Under the pieces are notes generated by a model. That model did no database searches, was not told the DNA's origin, and saw only the letters and a list, made by a program, of their open reading frames with translations. DNA of 64,000 nucleotides, from NCBI GenBank assembly GCA_000750105.3, contig JPHH03000025.1, forward strand, positions 1-64,000, in the 5' to 3' direction. This document shows, piece by piece, positions 1 through 12,600 of this stretch. The DNA is from Tolypocladium sp. Sup5 PDA-1 (lineage: Eukaryota; Ascomycota; Sordariomycetes; Hypocreales; Ophiocordycipitaceae). Both the position numbers and the translations under genes were made by a program. Positions within the stretch are counted from its first letter, which is position 1. Each line of letters opens with the position of its first letter.

Positions 1-64
1 CCCCCCCCCCTTTCGCTTGGCAAAAAAAAATTTTTTTGCCCCTGGGGGCCCCGCCCCCCCCCCC
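1..64. repeat. Homopolymer runs at the window edge
   Basis: Ten C, nine A, seven T and a further run of eleven C occur within the first 64 bases. This pattern is typical of a low-quality contig end rather than of normal gene DNA, so the upstream end of the first gene may be unreliable. Confidence 0.6.
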
Positions 65-123
65 TTCTTGGCGACGCCCCTGTCCTTGAGCCTCTTTAAA
101 GACGACAATCCTTGCTCTTATCG

Positions 124-2262
124 ATGTGTTGCGCAAGGACGAATCTGGACGACGGGCTCGCAGCCGGAGATACGGATACCAAGCAGACGGCCATGGACGA
201 GGCAATTCCGCTGCCGGAGCTCGGCGATGCTGAGTACTGCACAGAGGTGCTGCAGCTGCCCGTCGACAAGTCGGAAACCAAGCTCGACGGGGAACTGGTA
301 GCCAAAGCCAAAGCACTCGGCATCAGGACAACCCTGCCCTCGATTCCCAGCTATAATCGCAACACCTCGAGCGCCGTGTCCGACTCTAGCGAATCAACGT
401 CACAAGAACGAACCTTTTCCACGGCATCAGACGGCTCTGCCAGCACATATCTCACACCACACTCCTCCATCTTCGGCCCCCCAAGTCCAGACCCTTCCAA
501 GCTCGACGTCACGCCAAAGCCGTCTAGAAACTTGAGCTTTTCTCCCTATGAAAAGTACCTGGCGCAACATGGTCCCACGCTCGACACATCCAGGTCACGC
601 AAGTTGTCTACCGCAGGCGACAGTTCCGCCCAGAGCATCTTCAGCGTCAGCACCAGAAAGAGCCTGTCCGGCATCCGGAGCCGCATGAAGCTAAGGAAAA
701 AGCCGACCCGTTCCTTTGAGCCAGCGTTGTATGCACGCCTGCCCCTTCTTCCAGCTCGCGTCTGTCTCGCAGGTAGTTCATTGCCGCCTTCGGCGCATGT
801 ACTGACTATGTCCTGTCCTAGATCGTGTCTAAGCTGTCGAAGTGACTTTACCAGGTCAACTTCGCTGCAAAATCTGCCGTGCGGCCACGCTTGCTGCGCA
901 GATTGCCTCAGGACCATGGTCGAACAAGCGACCGTGGACGAGACTAAAATGCCTCCGCGGTGTTGCACGCCGGTACCAGCGGCCAACATTCAGGCTATCC
1001 TCGAAACAGCAGCCCAGGAAGCTTTCCTCAAGGCGGTTGTCCAGTTCAACACCCCGTGGGAGTCGAGGATATTTTGCTCCAACGCTTCCTGCGGTGAGTT
1101 CATCCCGCATCGAAAGCACGTCGATCCCAAGGCCCCGTTTGCCGTCACATGCCGCAAGTGTCACATGCGAGTTTGCAACATCTGCAAAAACGACGCTCAC
1201 CCCATCGGCCAGGACTGCCCCAAGGACTGGGAGGTGGAAACGGCGCCTAGGGTCGGGAACCGGCCGGGCTGTAAGAGATGCTACAAGTGCCGGGGCCTGG
1301 TCGAGCGCCGTCAAGGATCAACGCGCTTGGCCTGTGCATGCCAGGCTGAGTTCTGCTCCGTCTGCGGAGGAGTTTGGGATCCGACCGTCGGCTGCCCAAA
1401 CATATGCAACAGCGAGGAAGAGCTTGGAAGACGTGGTGATTCAGACGAAGCAAGGACGGCTCAGGACGGCTCCGGCACTGCGCCGACAACAGAAAAGGAA
1501 GCGGCCGAGCAGCGTTCAGCACAGCATCCCGACATCCAAGGTTTGCAACAGGAGCAGGAGCAGGCGATGCAGCGATTCTGTGAATTCATGGCCAAGATGA
1601 AGACCGCCATGGAGATGCGACAGTGGCGACAAAAGACGTCCCTGGCGGAAAAGGAGACGGAGCAAGTGGAGGAGCTGAAGGACAAGCACGCAAAGGCCAC
1701 AGCTCAGCTCGAAGATCGTCAGATCACAGAAGAGATGGAACTGCGCTCCACCCTCGAACAGAGCGAGCGCAGCATCAAGGTCCGGATAAAGCACATGGAA
1801 GCCTACTGCGACGGGCTGGGCCGCAACCCGAGCGGGCTCGAGATGCCGCCCCGTGTGGTCACCGAGCAGAACCTTCGAGACCTGGGTCACCAGTACAATC
1901 TCCGCGACGACATGGAACGCCAGCACCAGGCCAGGATCAACATGATGCGGGACCGCCAATCGAAGAGAATGGAAGAGCTGCTCGAGCATCAGGAGCTTGA
2001 GTTGGACAAACTCGCCGATCAGCAGCAGTCCGAGAGAGACGAGATCGAGGGCGCATTTACACGCGAGGAGGAGACCATCGACGGAGTCTTCGAGGCCCGC
2101 CAGTCCCGATTCACCGCGCGGTGGAATCTCGCCACCGAGGTGCTCTGCAAGGAGCTCGAAGACAAAGACGGCGTCAAGTATGCGCTTGTGTCGGCACCGA
2201 GCTGGCCCAGCGCAGGCAAGGCCGATGATGAATCAACGGTGACCCAAGAAGATGGGGCATAA
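124..2262 (+). CDS. RBR/IBR-type RING finger protein with C-terminal coiled coil
   Basis: Probable two-exon gene, exons 124-728 and 822-2262, about 681 aa. The 93-base intron (729-821) has donor GTATGC, branch CTGAC and acceptor TAG; it keeps the frame, so the DNA also reads through. Its removal joins FEPAL directly to SCLSCRSDF. The N-terminal ~200 residues are Ser/Thr-rich and probably disordered. Next come a RING-like module (CLSCRSDF, then LPCGHACCADC), an IBR module (FCSNASCGEF, CRKCHMRVCNIC) and a RING2-like module (CYKCRGLVE, FCSVCGGVW). Residues after about 440 form a long, charged coiled coil. RBR proteins normally act as E3 ubiquitin ligases with a catalytic cysteine in RING2, in a GCxHMxC context. 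Here that stretch reads GSTRLAC, so the catalytic Cys and the His are missing and ligase activity is doubtful. The first ATG after an in-frame stop (97-99) is at 124, but an upstream exon cut off by the contig edge is possible. Confidence 0.8.
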   Translation: MCCARTNLDDGLAAGDTDTKQTAMDEAIPLPELGDAEYCTEVLQLPVDKSETKLDGELVAKAKALGIRTTLPSIPSYNRNTSSAVSDSSESTSQERTFSTASDGSASTYLTPHSSIFGPPSPDPSKLDVTPKPSRNLSFSPYEKYLAQHGPTLDTSRSRKLSTAGDSSAQSIFSVSTRKSLSGIRSRMKLRKKPTRSFEPALYARLPLLPARVCLAGSSLPPSAHVLTMSCPRSCLSCRSDFTRSTSLQNLPCGHACCADCLRTMVEQATVDETKMPPRCCTPVPAANIQAILETAAQEAFLKAVVQFNTPWESRIFCSNASCGEFIPHRKHVDPKAPFAVTCRKCHMRVCNICKNDAHPIGQDCPKDWEVETAPRVGNRPGCKRCYKCRGLVERRQGSTRLACACQAEFCSVCGGVWDPTVGCPNICNSEEELGRRGDSDEARTAQDGSGTAPTTEKEAAEQRSAQHPDIQGLQQEQEQAMQRFCEFMAKMKTAMEMRQWRQKTSLAEKETEQVEELKDKHAKATAQLEDRQITEEMELRSTLEQSERSIKVRIKHMEAYCDGLGRNPSGLEMPPRVVTEQNLRDLGHQYNLRDDMERQHQARINMMRDRQSKRMEELLEHQELELDKLADQQQSERDEIEGAFTREEETIDGVFEARQSRFTARWNLATEVLCKELEDKDGVKYALVSAPSWPSAGKADDESTVTQEDGA

Positions 2263-4127
2263 TTCCGACAAAGGAGGCTCGGCCAAATCGTCACAATTAA
2301 TATGTTGCTCACAATGACGGACTAGACATTCTGCATTTTTCCCACGCTGGTATTTTGGTCATTCAATTTTTTTTTACCGTCACGGCATAGCCGCATTCAT
2401 GGCAGCATTGATTTTCCCGGTTTACATTTATGAACAATAGGGAATGGAGACGTCGCCGGGGAAATAAAGGCGGCAGGGGTTGTTGAATATACAGGTCAAA
2501 CATCCCTTCACCTTTCTTGAGTAATTACTTTGGTGGTTGGAGATGGATTCCACCAGCTGAGAATGGCGTCGCAAGACTCTACTTGCAGCGTGTACATGTA
2601 TCAATAGTTGAGCGGTGGGTGTGTTCTGTCACCTATGGATGGGCGTGGGATTTGGAGCAAAAGGTGGTGTTGCTGGTGAGAGACCTCCTCGACCAAGACG
2701 CAAACTTTTCTCAACCATGTTCCCCTGGCGACTTGGGATACTAACGCAAGGAACATGGACCTAATGCGACATCACTCTCACGTGCATTCTTTTCTCAAAC
2801 ACTCATTTGTGCCGTGCTTATGCTCGTATGCTGTATGACGGTATGCTGTTGAGGGAGGTGGATGAGATGGATCAGCGGCCCTGATCCTGGGAGTTATCCA
2901 CAACGTCGGAACCATAGCCAGAGTTTTCGTATTCGTACGTATTGGCTTGCGCGATTCGGAAGGGCAGGTGAGACACTCTTTCACATCGGCAGTCGAGGAT
3001 CGACCCATAAAACCGGAAGGCTGGCATTGTGTTGGCAGAAGACAGAGCTTCGTGTCAGGCAACGCAGCACCAGCTGTAACTCGAGGGTAGCGCCTCGACA
3101 CAGCGGTGAGCTGGTCACGGAGAGCCGCCGCTCGGCTGCCACTCTGTGCTATTTCAAGATGGACAACTGGCGCAGGGCAAGCTATGAAGGTTTGGATATT
3201 GCGGAAGCAAGGGGCTGGCAGCCATTGTGTTACATGATAGGTTGCGCAAGCATTCTGGACAGGGCTCTGCCGATCAGAGACACTTCATGCAGATGAGATG
3301 CACCCTCTGCCGAATACGCACAAAGCGGTCACACCGGGGATAATCGTGCATTCTAAGACCCCAAGACGCTCATTTCGTGGACTCATTGGACATGGCTTGC
3401 AGCAGGGTGGCCCTCGGGATCGACGATGAGGCGGTTGCTGTGCTCTTGTGATGGGGGCTGTCGGGCTGAGTGAGAGACATCGTTCAGCTCACTGGCGGGG
3501 ACGGCTGTTGCCTCAAACAAGGCAGCCGGCATTTGAAGCCTGGATCGGACATCAAAAGAAAGCAGACTGAACATACAAGGTGAAGCTGGAGTACGGTGAG
3601 CTTCTGGGAGGCACTCACCACGTGTTGCAGCGCGCCGCCCTGTCGGTGAAGCTCTGCCAGCAAAGTCCAATGCCTCGGAACCTGGTTCCTGGGCCAGTTC
3701 CGTCACCAGTGAAACGAAGCTTAAATCTCGTGTGAGCCTTGGCATGTAAGTTGCTCGTCTCGGATGTCACTGTTCAGCAAGCCACGGGTTGCAAAGCTGG
3801 CTCACCACGAAAAGCGTTTGGCAGGAAACGGTGCCGCTTTTAGACATTGGTCAGGGAACGGTACGTACCGAATCTGCGCCGGACTAACAGCTTTTCCGCC
3901 GGCGGCCAAGTTTGGCAGATTTTGGGGTTTTCGGGCCTCTGCACGTGACTTTATCGGCTGGCGGGGCACTCGGTGCACCACGGCGCGGAAAACCCTGGTG
4001 AATAGCACAAAATAGGTGCCGTCCACTTTTCAACACCGAAGCGAATCTTTTGCCAAATTCCCGTCTCGCCGCCTCTACCACTCAACGCCCGCTCGCGAGC
4101 ACAGCACGACAAAAAACACATATCACA
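2263..4127. other. Intergenic, no gene supported
   Basis: This stretch holds the 3' end region of the RING gene and the promoter of the ribosomal protein gene. Several short open frames exist, but none has a recognisable domain or a convincing intron pattern. The last ~50 bases before 4128 are AC-rich, as is common in leaders of fungal ribosomal protein genes. Confidence 0.6.
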
Positions 4128-4528
4128 ATGGATTCCTCCAAGGCCCCCGTCAAGCTGGTCAAGGTGACCCGAGTTCTCGGCCGAACCGGTACGATGCCAA
4201 AACTTCCCCCGAACCGCCGGAGCCAGAGACGTTGCAGAAATGCTCTTCTCGTACACGACGGCGGCGGGTGACGGACAGCAGAATGGCTAATTGGGATTCT
4301 CGCAGGCTCTCGTGGTGGTGTCACCCAGGTGCGCGTCGAGTTCATGGACGACCAGACCCGATCCATCATCCGAAACGTCAAGGGCCCTGGTATGCTTGCG
4401 AACCCAACCCCCCAAGAGCGACGAATATGCGGCGGAGGAGCTGACTTGCCGTGTGCCTTTGTGCAGTTCGCGAGGACGACATCCTGTGCCTGCTCGAGTC
4501 CGAACGTGAAGCCAGACGTCTGCGATAA
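4128..4528 (+). CDS. rps28: 40S ribosomal protein eS28
   Basis: Three exons, 4128-4188, 4306-4389 and 4467-4528, encode 68 aa, the usual length of the family (67 to 69). The protein starts MDSSKAPVKLVKVTRVLGR, continues with the OB-fold core (GVTQVRVEFMDD, RSIIRNVKGPV) and ends LLESEREARRLR, which is diagnostic for eS28. It is a component of the head of the small ribosomal subunit near the mRNA exit. Introns are 117 and 77 bases, with donors GTACGA and GTATGC and CAG acceptors; both fall inside conserved codons and restore the frame exactly. No single uninterrupted reading frame covers the gene, so it is easy to miss. The ATG follows an A-rich leader. Confidence 0.97.
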
Positions 4529-6230
4529 ACAACGATGGGGGAGCGGGTGTTGGTTGTATGAAGACGAGGGATGGGTTGAGGAGCATGAGGGCTCGGGTCG
4601 TCGATTCTTCGGGGTTGAGGCGCTGGGCTATTGTCGCTTGACGGACGAGCTGTCAAGTAGAACAACCGGCAGGCTACCTGGTCGGAAAATATCTAGGCTC
4701 ATTCTCATCACTTACGGTTCAGGAATCCGAAAAATATTCATCGGTCATCGGCGTCAATTGTTTGCCTGGCAAGGCGGTGCTCGTGGTGTGTTTGCGAAGT
4801 TGTGGCAGCGAGTGGGGGAATCTTGGATTGCACGGCACCGACTATCTCGCGGCGACATGGCAAGGCATCGAGAACCAGTCGTTCAGGTCCTCGGCCCTTA
4901 CAGTTTCGGAACAGTGACAGCCTCGACCAACCAGGCCTCGCAGGCGATGCTCGGAACATGGACGCTCGCGTCTTGCACGTGATCGACATCTTGCGCGCCT
5001 GAAGCTACTCCTTGGTGTTATTGGCGTCGATCGCTTTGGAGCAAAGGGGCATGGTTCCGTCAAGTTGGCGCTTTTTGTAGAGTCGGAGACGCAAACCGTG
5101 GCCGACAACTCCACAAGGCGAGTATCATGCGTCGATTGCAGGATGCAGTTTGCGACAATCACCACCAAGCAGGGCGTTTCCAAACTTGACACGCAGTTCA
5201 CCAAATTGGGGCGCTTGTAATGTAATGCTTCCAGAACATGCACCGTCGACGGATGCCCCAGAACAGGGGTGAGTATGTACTTCGTACTCCGTACACGGGA
5301 CAAGACCTTCTCTTGGTAGGAGATCGCCCAACTCGGTCACAGGTTGTCACAAGTTACATCTCGGAAACGACGTCCTTGCCTTTGCGAGCGCGGAGCACAT
5401 ACGAGTACAGGCCGCCCGTGTGAGAAGTAAGCTACGATTCCGTATCAGGTTTTATGGACCCGAGGCTACCACCTCGTGTTTCGCGCGTTGGTGGTGCCCA
5501 AAACAAGGCCAACAAGGCGAGCCGCAGCATGGTTGAACAGCAGAAGGCAAAAAGCGGCGTGGCTGTGAATGCCCGAGTGGGTTTAGTGCCACGTGCTTAG
5601 CAAGCTTAGGTAACAGGGGGCCTGGGGCACGGCGCGCAGGCCCGGGGTTCGGCGTCGTCTCAGCCGACTGCCACCAGCAGCCACAGCAGCCACGCCACTG
5701 TAGCCATGGTCAGGGTTGGGCCAAGACCTCCCCGTCGTCATCCGTCGCCGCAGTTGCCAGCTGGTGGTGCTAGTGACTCCGTACCTGGCGGCGGTAATAA
5801 TAATAGAAGCCACACTTCAACTCCATTTGCGCAGCCTCCATACCCGCTCTCCTTCGTTGATGCCCTCACAAGCTTGACGGCCTCGGCAATACCTCCTAAT
5901 CGATTCCATCGCCTCCCGCGTCTGCGCCTGCGTTGGGCGCTGACGGACACTGGGCAGCGCATTGGGCTCGGCTGAGAGCGTCGCAACCTGGTCCTGAGCT
6001 ACCGAGCTGCAGCAGGCACCACCTCACGTTGGCGATAACCCGCTCGCGTTGCCATCTCCGCTTCCACCAGCGCGCCATCGAACCGCTGAAAACGCCAGGC
6101 GTCTCGAGCCGACCCGGCGACGGCGACGAGCACTGCGAGGTGTCATTTTACACCATCCTCAGAGACAAGACTGCACCGGCAGCAGCCTGTACCCCCGCAC
6201 TTGCTGGCTCGTCCAACCACGCCTCCAAGC
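4529..6230. other. Intergenic, no gene supported
   Basis: The region lies between the 3' end of rps28 and the RhoGAP gene. It contains overlapping TACTTCGTA and TACTCCGTA nonamers (5278-5293), a motif that recurs elsewhere in the window. From about 5700 to 6230 the sequence is C-rich and pyrimidine-rich and is probably the promoter and leader of the next gene. Confidence 0.5.
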
Positions 6231-8888
6231 ATGGCCGACTTCCGCGATTCGGGCGACGACGACGCCCTGCCGCAGCCCCAGCAGCAGCGCGACAGCCTGC
6301 CCGGCGTAGAGGCGGCGGCGAAGCAACAGCAGGTCGAAAAAGACGGCTCGACGGCCGACAACACCTCGAGCGCGAAGCAGAGTGGCGAAGGTGGCGATGG
6401 CGCACCGCCAACTCAAGGACCTCTCGGCCAGAAGGAACAACCTCCTCGGCCAGGCATTGATCCTGCGCTGGCGAAGCAGGTCAACGACGTGATGGCCTCT
6501 GAGGTAACTCCGGCGCATGACGGATGAGTTTGAGCAAAGTGCTGAGACCAAACAGCTCGGTATCCCGACCCTCTTGAATCGCCTCAAGCAGAGCATAGCC
6601 TCAGCAAAGGTACCTGCTGCCAACCCAAGTCGCTCGCATGCCGGCTCGTCAATGCTCACTCCTCTCAGGAATATGCGCTCTTCCTCAAGAAACGATCTGT
6701 CCTCGAAGACGACCACGCACAAGGCCTCAAAAAGCTCTGCCGCCTGACCCAAGAAAGCTCACGCCGGCCCGAGCACCGACAAGGATCTTTCGCCCAGTCC
6801 TACGACGAAATGATTTTCATCCACGACCGCATGGCCGAGAACGGCTCGCAGTTCGCCGCATCGCTCCACCAGATGCACGAGGATTTACTCGAGTTGGCAG
6901 CCAACGCAGAGCGGGGTCGCAAGAGCTGGAAGACCAACGGCATGGCCGCCGAGCAAAAGGTCGCCGACCTCGAGCAGTCTATGCGCAAGAGCAAGACCAA
7001 GTATGACTCGTTGGCTGAGGAGTACGACAGGGCCAGGACGGGCGAGGCGAGGCCCGGCGGCGGCAAGGTGCTTGGCGCATTCAAGGCGCATAAGTCGGCC
7101 GCACAACAGGAGGAAGATTTGTTCAAGAAGGTCCAAGCTGCAGACCAGACGTATCAAGGACACGTCAATGCTTTGCAGGCCGAAAAATCACACCTCGTGT
7201 CCTCTGCGCGTCCGGAAGCTGTCAAGGCACTTCAAGAGCTAATCGCAGAGACGGACTCCGGCGTCACGCTGCAGATGCAGAAGTTTGGTAGGTGACGCCC
7301 TTGCGCCAAAACTTTGCTACCCTCGTACTGACCTCTACAGCTGCTTTTAACGAAAAGCTCCTTCTGGGTAACGGCTTGATCGTAAGCCCATTTAAGAGCC
7401 CAGGCGGCGAGAACATATCCCAGCCTCGAAGCTTGCGCCAGGCCGTCGCCGCCATTGACAACGTGCGGGACTTGAACGAGTTTGTGGCAGCTCAGCATAC
7501 GAAGGTTCAGCCCAACTACGAAGTCAAATATGAGCGGAATCCGGTTCGTGCCCACGTATGCGCGCCTTCTCTAGATGGGCCTCGACTAACCTCGTCGCAG
7601 ATCCTCAACCCTACAACTTCATCGATAAGCCAAGTTACACCACAGAGCTTTAACGTGCCTCAGGCAGTTGGCCAAACTGCGGGTCAGCAGGGAACAGTCT
7701 CTCAACAAACGTCCTCCGTCGGTCAGCGAAGCAGTACTGGGAACTTTGGGCAACCGGGCGGCCCTCAGGGGTCGATGAACCAGGGGATGCCTCCCCCGGG
7801 TGGCCTTCAAGACCAGCCGCGGCAATTCCAGCAGCCTCATACCAGGAGCTTCAGCCAGGGCAACATGTTGAACCAACAAAGCGCCCCGCAGCAGCAATTC
7901 GCTTCGAGGAATTCCGCGCAGCCCGCTCCTCGGTACGGCACTGGTAGCACAGTAGCCTCGCAGGGGCCGCCGCAGCTGGGTGCGCTGCCGTTCCAGGGTT
8001 CCCAGCCGCCGGCTCAGCAGTCGTCGCCTCAACAGTCTGGCTCTCCCTTCCAGCCTCCGCTGGACAGAAGGGGTAGTGCTGGCGGCTTCCCCAATGCTCC
8101 GCCCGGTTATGGCGCGCCTAGCCAAGGCCCGCCCCCTCAGAACGTCGCTGCGCCATCGAAACCCGTCTATGGAGTATCACTGAACCGCCTATATGAGAGG
8201 GATGGTCTAGCTGTGCCCATGGTCGTGTATCAGTGTATCCAGGCCGTCGACCTGTTTGGACTGGGACTCGAGGGCATTTACCGGCAGTCTGGCTCGCTGA
8301 ACCACATCAACAAACTCAAGGGCATGTTCGACGCAGGTATGCTAGTTTCGTCAGGCTCCCTTTACTCTTCCCACGCTAACCCCAACCGCCCGACAGAGTC
8401 CTCGAATCCTGCTCTCGACTTCCGGAATCCCGAAAACTTTTACCATGATGTGAACAGCGTGACGGGCCTGTTGAAGCAGTTCTTGCGCGACCTGCCGGAC
8501 CCGCTCCTCACCAATGAGCACCACGATGCTCTCATCATCGCAGCCAGTAAGCCATATTGTCCAGCTACCCCAACATCAGGCCCCTTTACTAATGCCGCCT
8601 TCCTCAACAGAGAAAGACGACGACATTGTCCGCCGCGATTCCCTCCACGCCATCATCAACGCCCTCCCCGACCCCAACTACGCTACGCTGCGTGCCCTCA
8701 CCCTGCACCTCCACCGCGTCATGGACAACTCGCACGTCAACCGCATGAACTCGCACAACCTGGCCGTCATCTTCGGCCCGACGCTCATGGGCTCGGATCC
8801 GAGCACGGCCATTGCCGACGCGGGCTGGCAGATCAAGGTCATTGACACGATCCTGCAGAACACGTACCAGATCTTTGACGACGATTAA
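6231..8888 (+). CDS. rgd1: F-BAR and RhoGAP protein, Rgd1 type
   Basis: Seven exons: 6231-6503, 6556-6609, 6669-7287, 7341-7543, 7601-8336, 8397-8546 and 8611-8888; 770 aa. Residues 1-90 are acidic and Q/P-rich. An F-BAR membrane-binding coiled-coil domain follows (about 95-370, with LLNRLKQSIASAKEYALFLK and HAQGLKKLCRL). A long linker rich in Gln, Pro, Gly and Ser spans about 385-570. The RhoGAP domain (about 571-765) has the arginine finger in GLEGIYRQSGS near residue 610 and the conserved NSHNLAVIFGPTL. This architecture is that of yeast Rgd1 and its filamentous-fungal homologues, which stimulate GTP hydrolysis on Rho-family GTPases at sites of polar growth and septation. All introns are 52 to 64 bases; the 57-base intron at 7544-7600 has no stop and could be misread as coding. 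Confidence 0.93.
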
Positions 8889-9631
8889 ACTGCCGTTGCT
8901 CTGGTGAAGGCGGAGGCGCGGTACCATTTCGTTGCTTAATTTCCTAGGTACATCGTGTTCGGGTGGTTTAAGCTGCAGCGTAGGGTCTCCTTTGTCGTGT
9001 ACGAGTATTTTGAGGGGGGTTATTGCCTTTGCTTGCGTATTATGCATCTATTTGTACCTGTTTTCGCCGCTGTTTGGCCCCTGGGGCTCGACAAATGCTG
9101 CAGCATATGGGGGCAGCCGTGGTAGGATAGTCTAGCGAGGTAAACGCCAAACTCGACGCCGTAATCTCAAAATCAATGCTGCTGATGTGTCAAGCTTGCT
9201 CAGTACGGGGCATCTACTCTGAGCGCTCCTATCTAGGTGACGCACAGCAAAAGTAGGCAATACGGTCCAGGATCTTAGCAACAGAGTTTAATTCCTCGCC
9301 GCCCAACAAATGCTATACACAAGACACCAGCCCCATGCCATCTACACTCGGCAACGCCACCTGCATGTATGCAAGACCAATCCAGAAACCAGCAATAAAA
9401 CACTGCTACACCATGGCCATGCATCCCTGCTGTATCTTCCCACCAAAACTTCCATCTCGCCCTCGTTCTCTCCCGTGTTCATAACGTCGTACTGGGGGTA
9501 TCCCGTGTTGAGAAATGTGTAGCAAAAACGAACAAAAAAGAGGACAAAGTAAATAGTTGCACGAATAAAATGCGACGTGCCCGAGGGTAAACGTTGATAT
9601 GGTATGTTTGCGAGACCCATGCTAAAAATCA
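8889..9631. other. Convergent 3' regions of rgd1 and MED12
   Basis: The two flanking genes are convergent, so this ~740-base stretch should carry both 3' untranslated regions and terminators. Its second half is T/A-richer than the surroundings. No gene is supported. Confidence 0.6.
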
Positions 9632-12600
9632 TCACTGGATCTTGATTGCCTCAAACAGGCCAAGGCTCAGGCTCGTGTCGTTCTCGCCGACGTTGGGCGT
9701 GGGCTCGCTCAGAATCTCCCATCGCCGGAGCATAAACGGGGTGAGCCGTTCCTGCGACGCCGGCCCGATGCCGTACATGGCGCCCATGCCCCTGGCCGCC
9801 GCGCTGTAGGGGATAGATGCCTTGTCCCTGTGCGCAAGCTTCAGGTTCTCCGCCGATGTTGGCTGCGGCACACTGAAGAGGTAGTACAGCCGCGGGTCGG
9901 ATGTTGTGCTGGTGCTCGCTGTGCCGCCCGGCATGAAGAGGATGATTCTGGCGCACTGAACTCGGAGATCGTCTGGCAGAGCATCGACTAGCAAGACCGC
10001 AATGTCGAATACTTCCTGGGAGAGTGCGCCGCCGGTGGTCTGCGGCTGGGAACCGAGCTCGAGGAGGAGGCCGCAGAGAACAAGGATGATCCGGGCTCTG
10101 GCTTCGTAGTTCGGCGGGATCGGTATCCTCGCACCGTTTGGGTGGTTGGGATTGGGGGTCTGTAAAGGCTCCGGGGACATACTATTCAGAGTGATGAATC
10201 TCAAGAGCACAGGAAGCCAGTGGCTTAGGACTTCTTTCCGAGCCTGGACTCGCTCCTCGTCTTTGGATGCAACAATTTCCCACAGGTCGGAAAGCTTCTC
10301 CACCAGATTGGCCGTGAGTTGGGCCGACTTGGATGGCAGCTGGCCGGAATTGATGGCCTCGAGTACCCCCAGCAGATTCTCAGCAAGATGAATGCGGTGC
10401 TCGCTGACTGCGTCGTCCTCAAAGCTCGTAGACTTCAGCGACGGCATCAGGTCCAAGAACCTTGTGTGGGCCTGACTGCTCAGGTTCCGAGTGATATCCT
10501 GACTCAAGCACGGCAGCATACCCGTCCACATAATGTTCCTGGCCTCGATCGCGCGATCCATCGCCTTGGCAAAGGCTTCGAATCGCGGCGGGTTATCGTC
10601 TTCCATCTCCCCCAAGCTTCGTTGCGGCGCAGAGAGGTCCAGGTTGAGCTTAAGCTGGCAGAACGGCATTGTCAGCTCATTTGCGAGGCCGAGAATTTGG
10701 TCAAATGACGTCTCCAAGTCCCCGTTGTCGTCCGGTATAAGAAGCTTGGTGATGATCTTGTGGACTAATGAGGTCGCACCAACCGGCAAGTTTCCGACAT
10801 TCAAGACCTGTGCCACTGCGGTCGAGTCTGCCACAACCAGGTATCTAAGTGTCTCGAGGACGCGGTCCTCGCATGCGGCATCGTCGAGCAGAAAGTCGCG
10901 TCCGGGGGCACGGTCTCGTAGCGCAGAGTACTCGACTAGCGCATTTCTTATCAACAGGAGCAGGCCTTTAGGCTGCTCCGACCTTGCCGATTTTTGCTGG
11001 ATTTCAAACCGATAAATCTCGTCACTGTCGAGAGACGTAGACTTGGGCAATGCCGTTATGAGCAGCTGAAGGAGTTCCTGCAGATAGACTGCCGACCCAG
11101 ACGGTGTCACGCCGGGATGCAACGGCGCCTCTTCCATCGCAGGGGTTCCGGCGTCCGCTGTGTGAAGCATGGTAGATATCGATAGGCACCCGAGGCTAGC
11201 CAAGAGCGGGAACAGCTCCAAAAGCGGTGGGCGGTCCTTGAGTGTTCGAATGTGGCTGGCCCAGTCTGCCATGAGTTTGTCGAAATGCTGGGTGTCGAAT
11301 ACCCGGAGCCTGGTTAGTAGCGACGCGAAAACCCTACGGCTCTCGTCTCCCTTGGCCCAACCAGCTTCCACCTTAGGTATGATGTTTCGAAACAGGCGAT
11401 TCATTGTCGGGTGATCGATGGTGTTTCCGCTTGCGAGCAGTTTGTCGATTTGTTCTGATACCTCGCCCTCGGCACCCTGAGTTTGCATGGCCATGTTGTC
11501 TGAGACGGGAGAGCATGCATCGATGGCATTGCTTCGGTCACTCTGGGCAAGTTCCCGTACCAACTGTTTGGCAATCTCCTCCTGGTGAGGCAATCTCCGT
11601 GCCAGGCTGGACAGTGCCGCCAGCAGCGGCCGGGCAATGACTCCTTGCTCGCTGTTTACAGCCTTCAGTCGGTCAACGAGAACACCGAACAGTGCATCCG
11701 CACACCCGAGAGCCAAGAAGACCTCCAAGTGCGAATTGATAGTGTCGACACAAGCGGCCAAGACTTCGACATCTGAGGCAGTGGAGCAAACCTTCAGGAT
11801 ATGCGAGAGCATGAAAAAGTCTTCGACGGTTTCCAGCATGGCGCGAACGGAGTTGAATATGGACAAGGCGATGACGGAGTCTACTTTGCCGAGGAGCTCG
11901 GTTGTGAAAACATCACGGAGATGCGAACCGATAGCACTCTGAACTGCCTTGCTGCTGTTGGAGACTCTCCGCAGGAGCTTTCTCAGGGGGAAGCATCTCA
12001 GCGGGGAGCATTTCGTTTGTGGATCGGCGTTGGCGAGGTGCGAAGATAGGCCCAGCGTGTCATCCACGCATCTCAAGGCATTCGAGATGTCATTAGCTTC
12101 GTCAGTCGTCGAATATGGTCCGGCGCGCCGGAGAAGATTACTCCTCTGAGCCTTTTGGCTTTCAGGTAGGCAGTAGACAGGCAGCTCGATCAGTAGCCTG
12201 GAGGCGCAGGGCCCGTCATCCGGGTCGATGTCGGCGGCGTCATGCAATCCACCACGTCCAATGAGCCACTGCATGTACTGCGGTACAGAGAAGAGGCGGG
12301 ATCGAACGAGTTCGGCAACGAGGTGGAAGACAAACTTGCTGCGACGTTTGTCTCCGGGGCGTATGTCGCTCAGAATATCCAGAATTGGCTGCGTGGCATT
12401 AATGTTGAATGTGCTCCACGATTTAATGAGCCTCGCGACAACATAAATCTTGGCCAGGCCAGGCCGGTGGAGAGACGTGGCCCATTCCACAACAATTTTG
12501 ACAATCTCGGATTTGTCGTCGAGGGTTGCCCAGCATTTTGCGGCGAGTTCCCGGTCGTTTTGGCCTTGAGCAGCCGAATCCAGAAGCTTGACGAGGTCTT

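Noticed and set aside
842..1600. Second-frame open frame of 252 codons over the RING gene
   Set aside because: It is a shadow of the real gene in another frame, with Arg/Ser-rich composition and no domain.
3383..3745. Possible minus-strand gene with an intron
   Set aside because: The GTGAGT donor and CAG acceptor look good, but the spliced product is only about 60 residues with no recognisable features.
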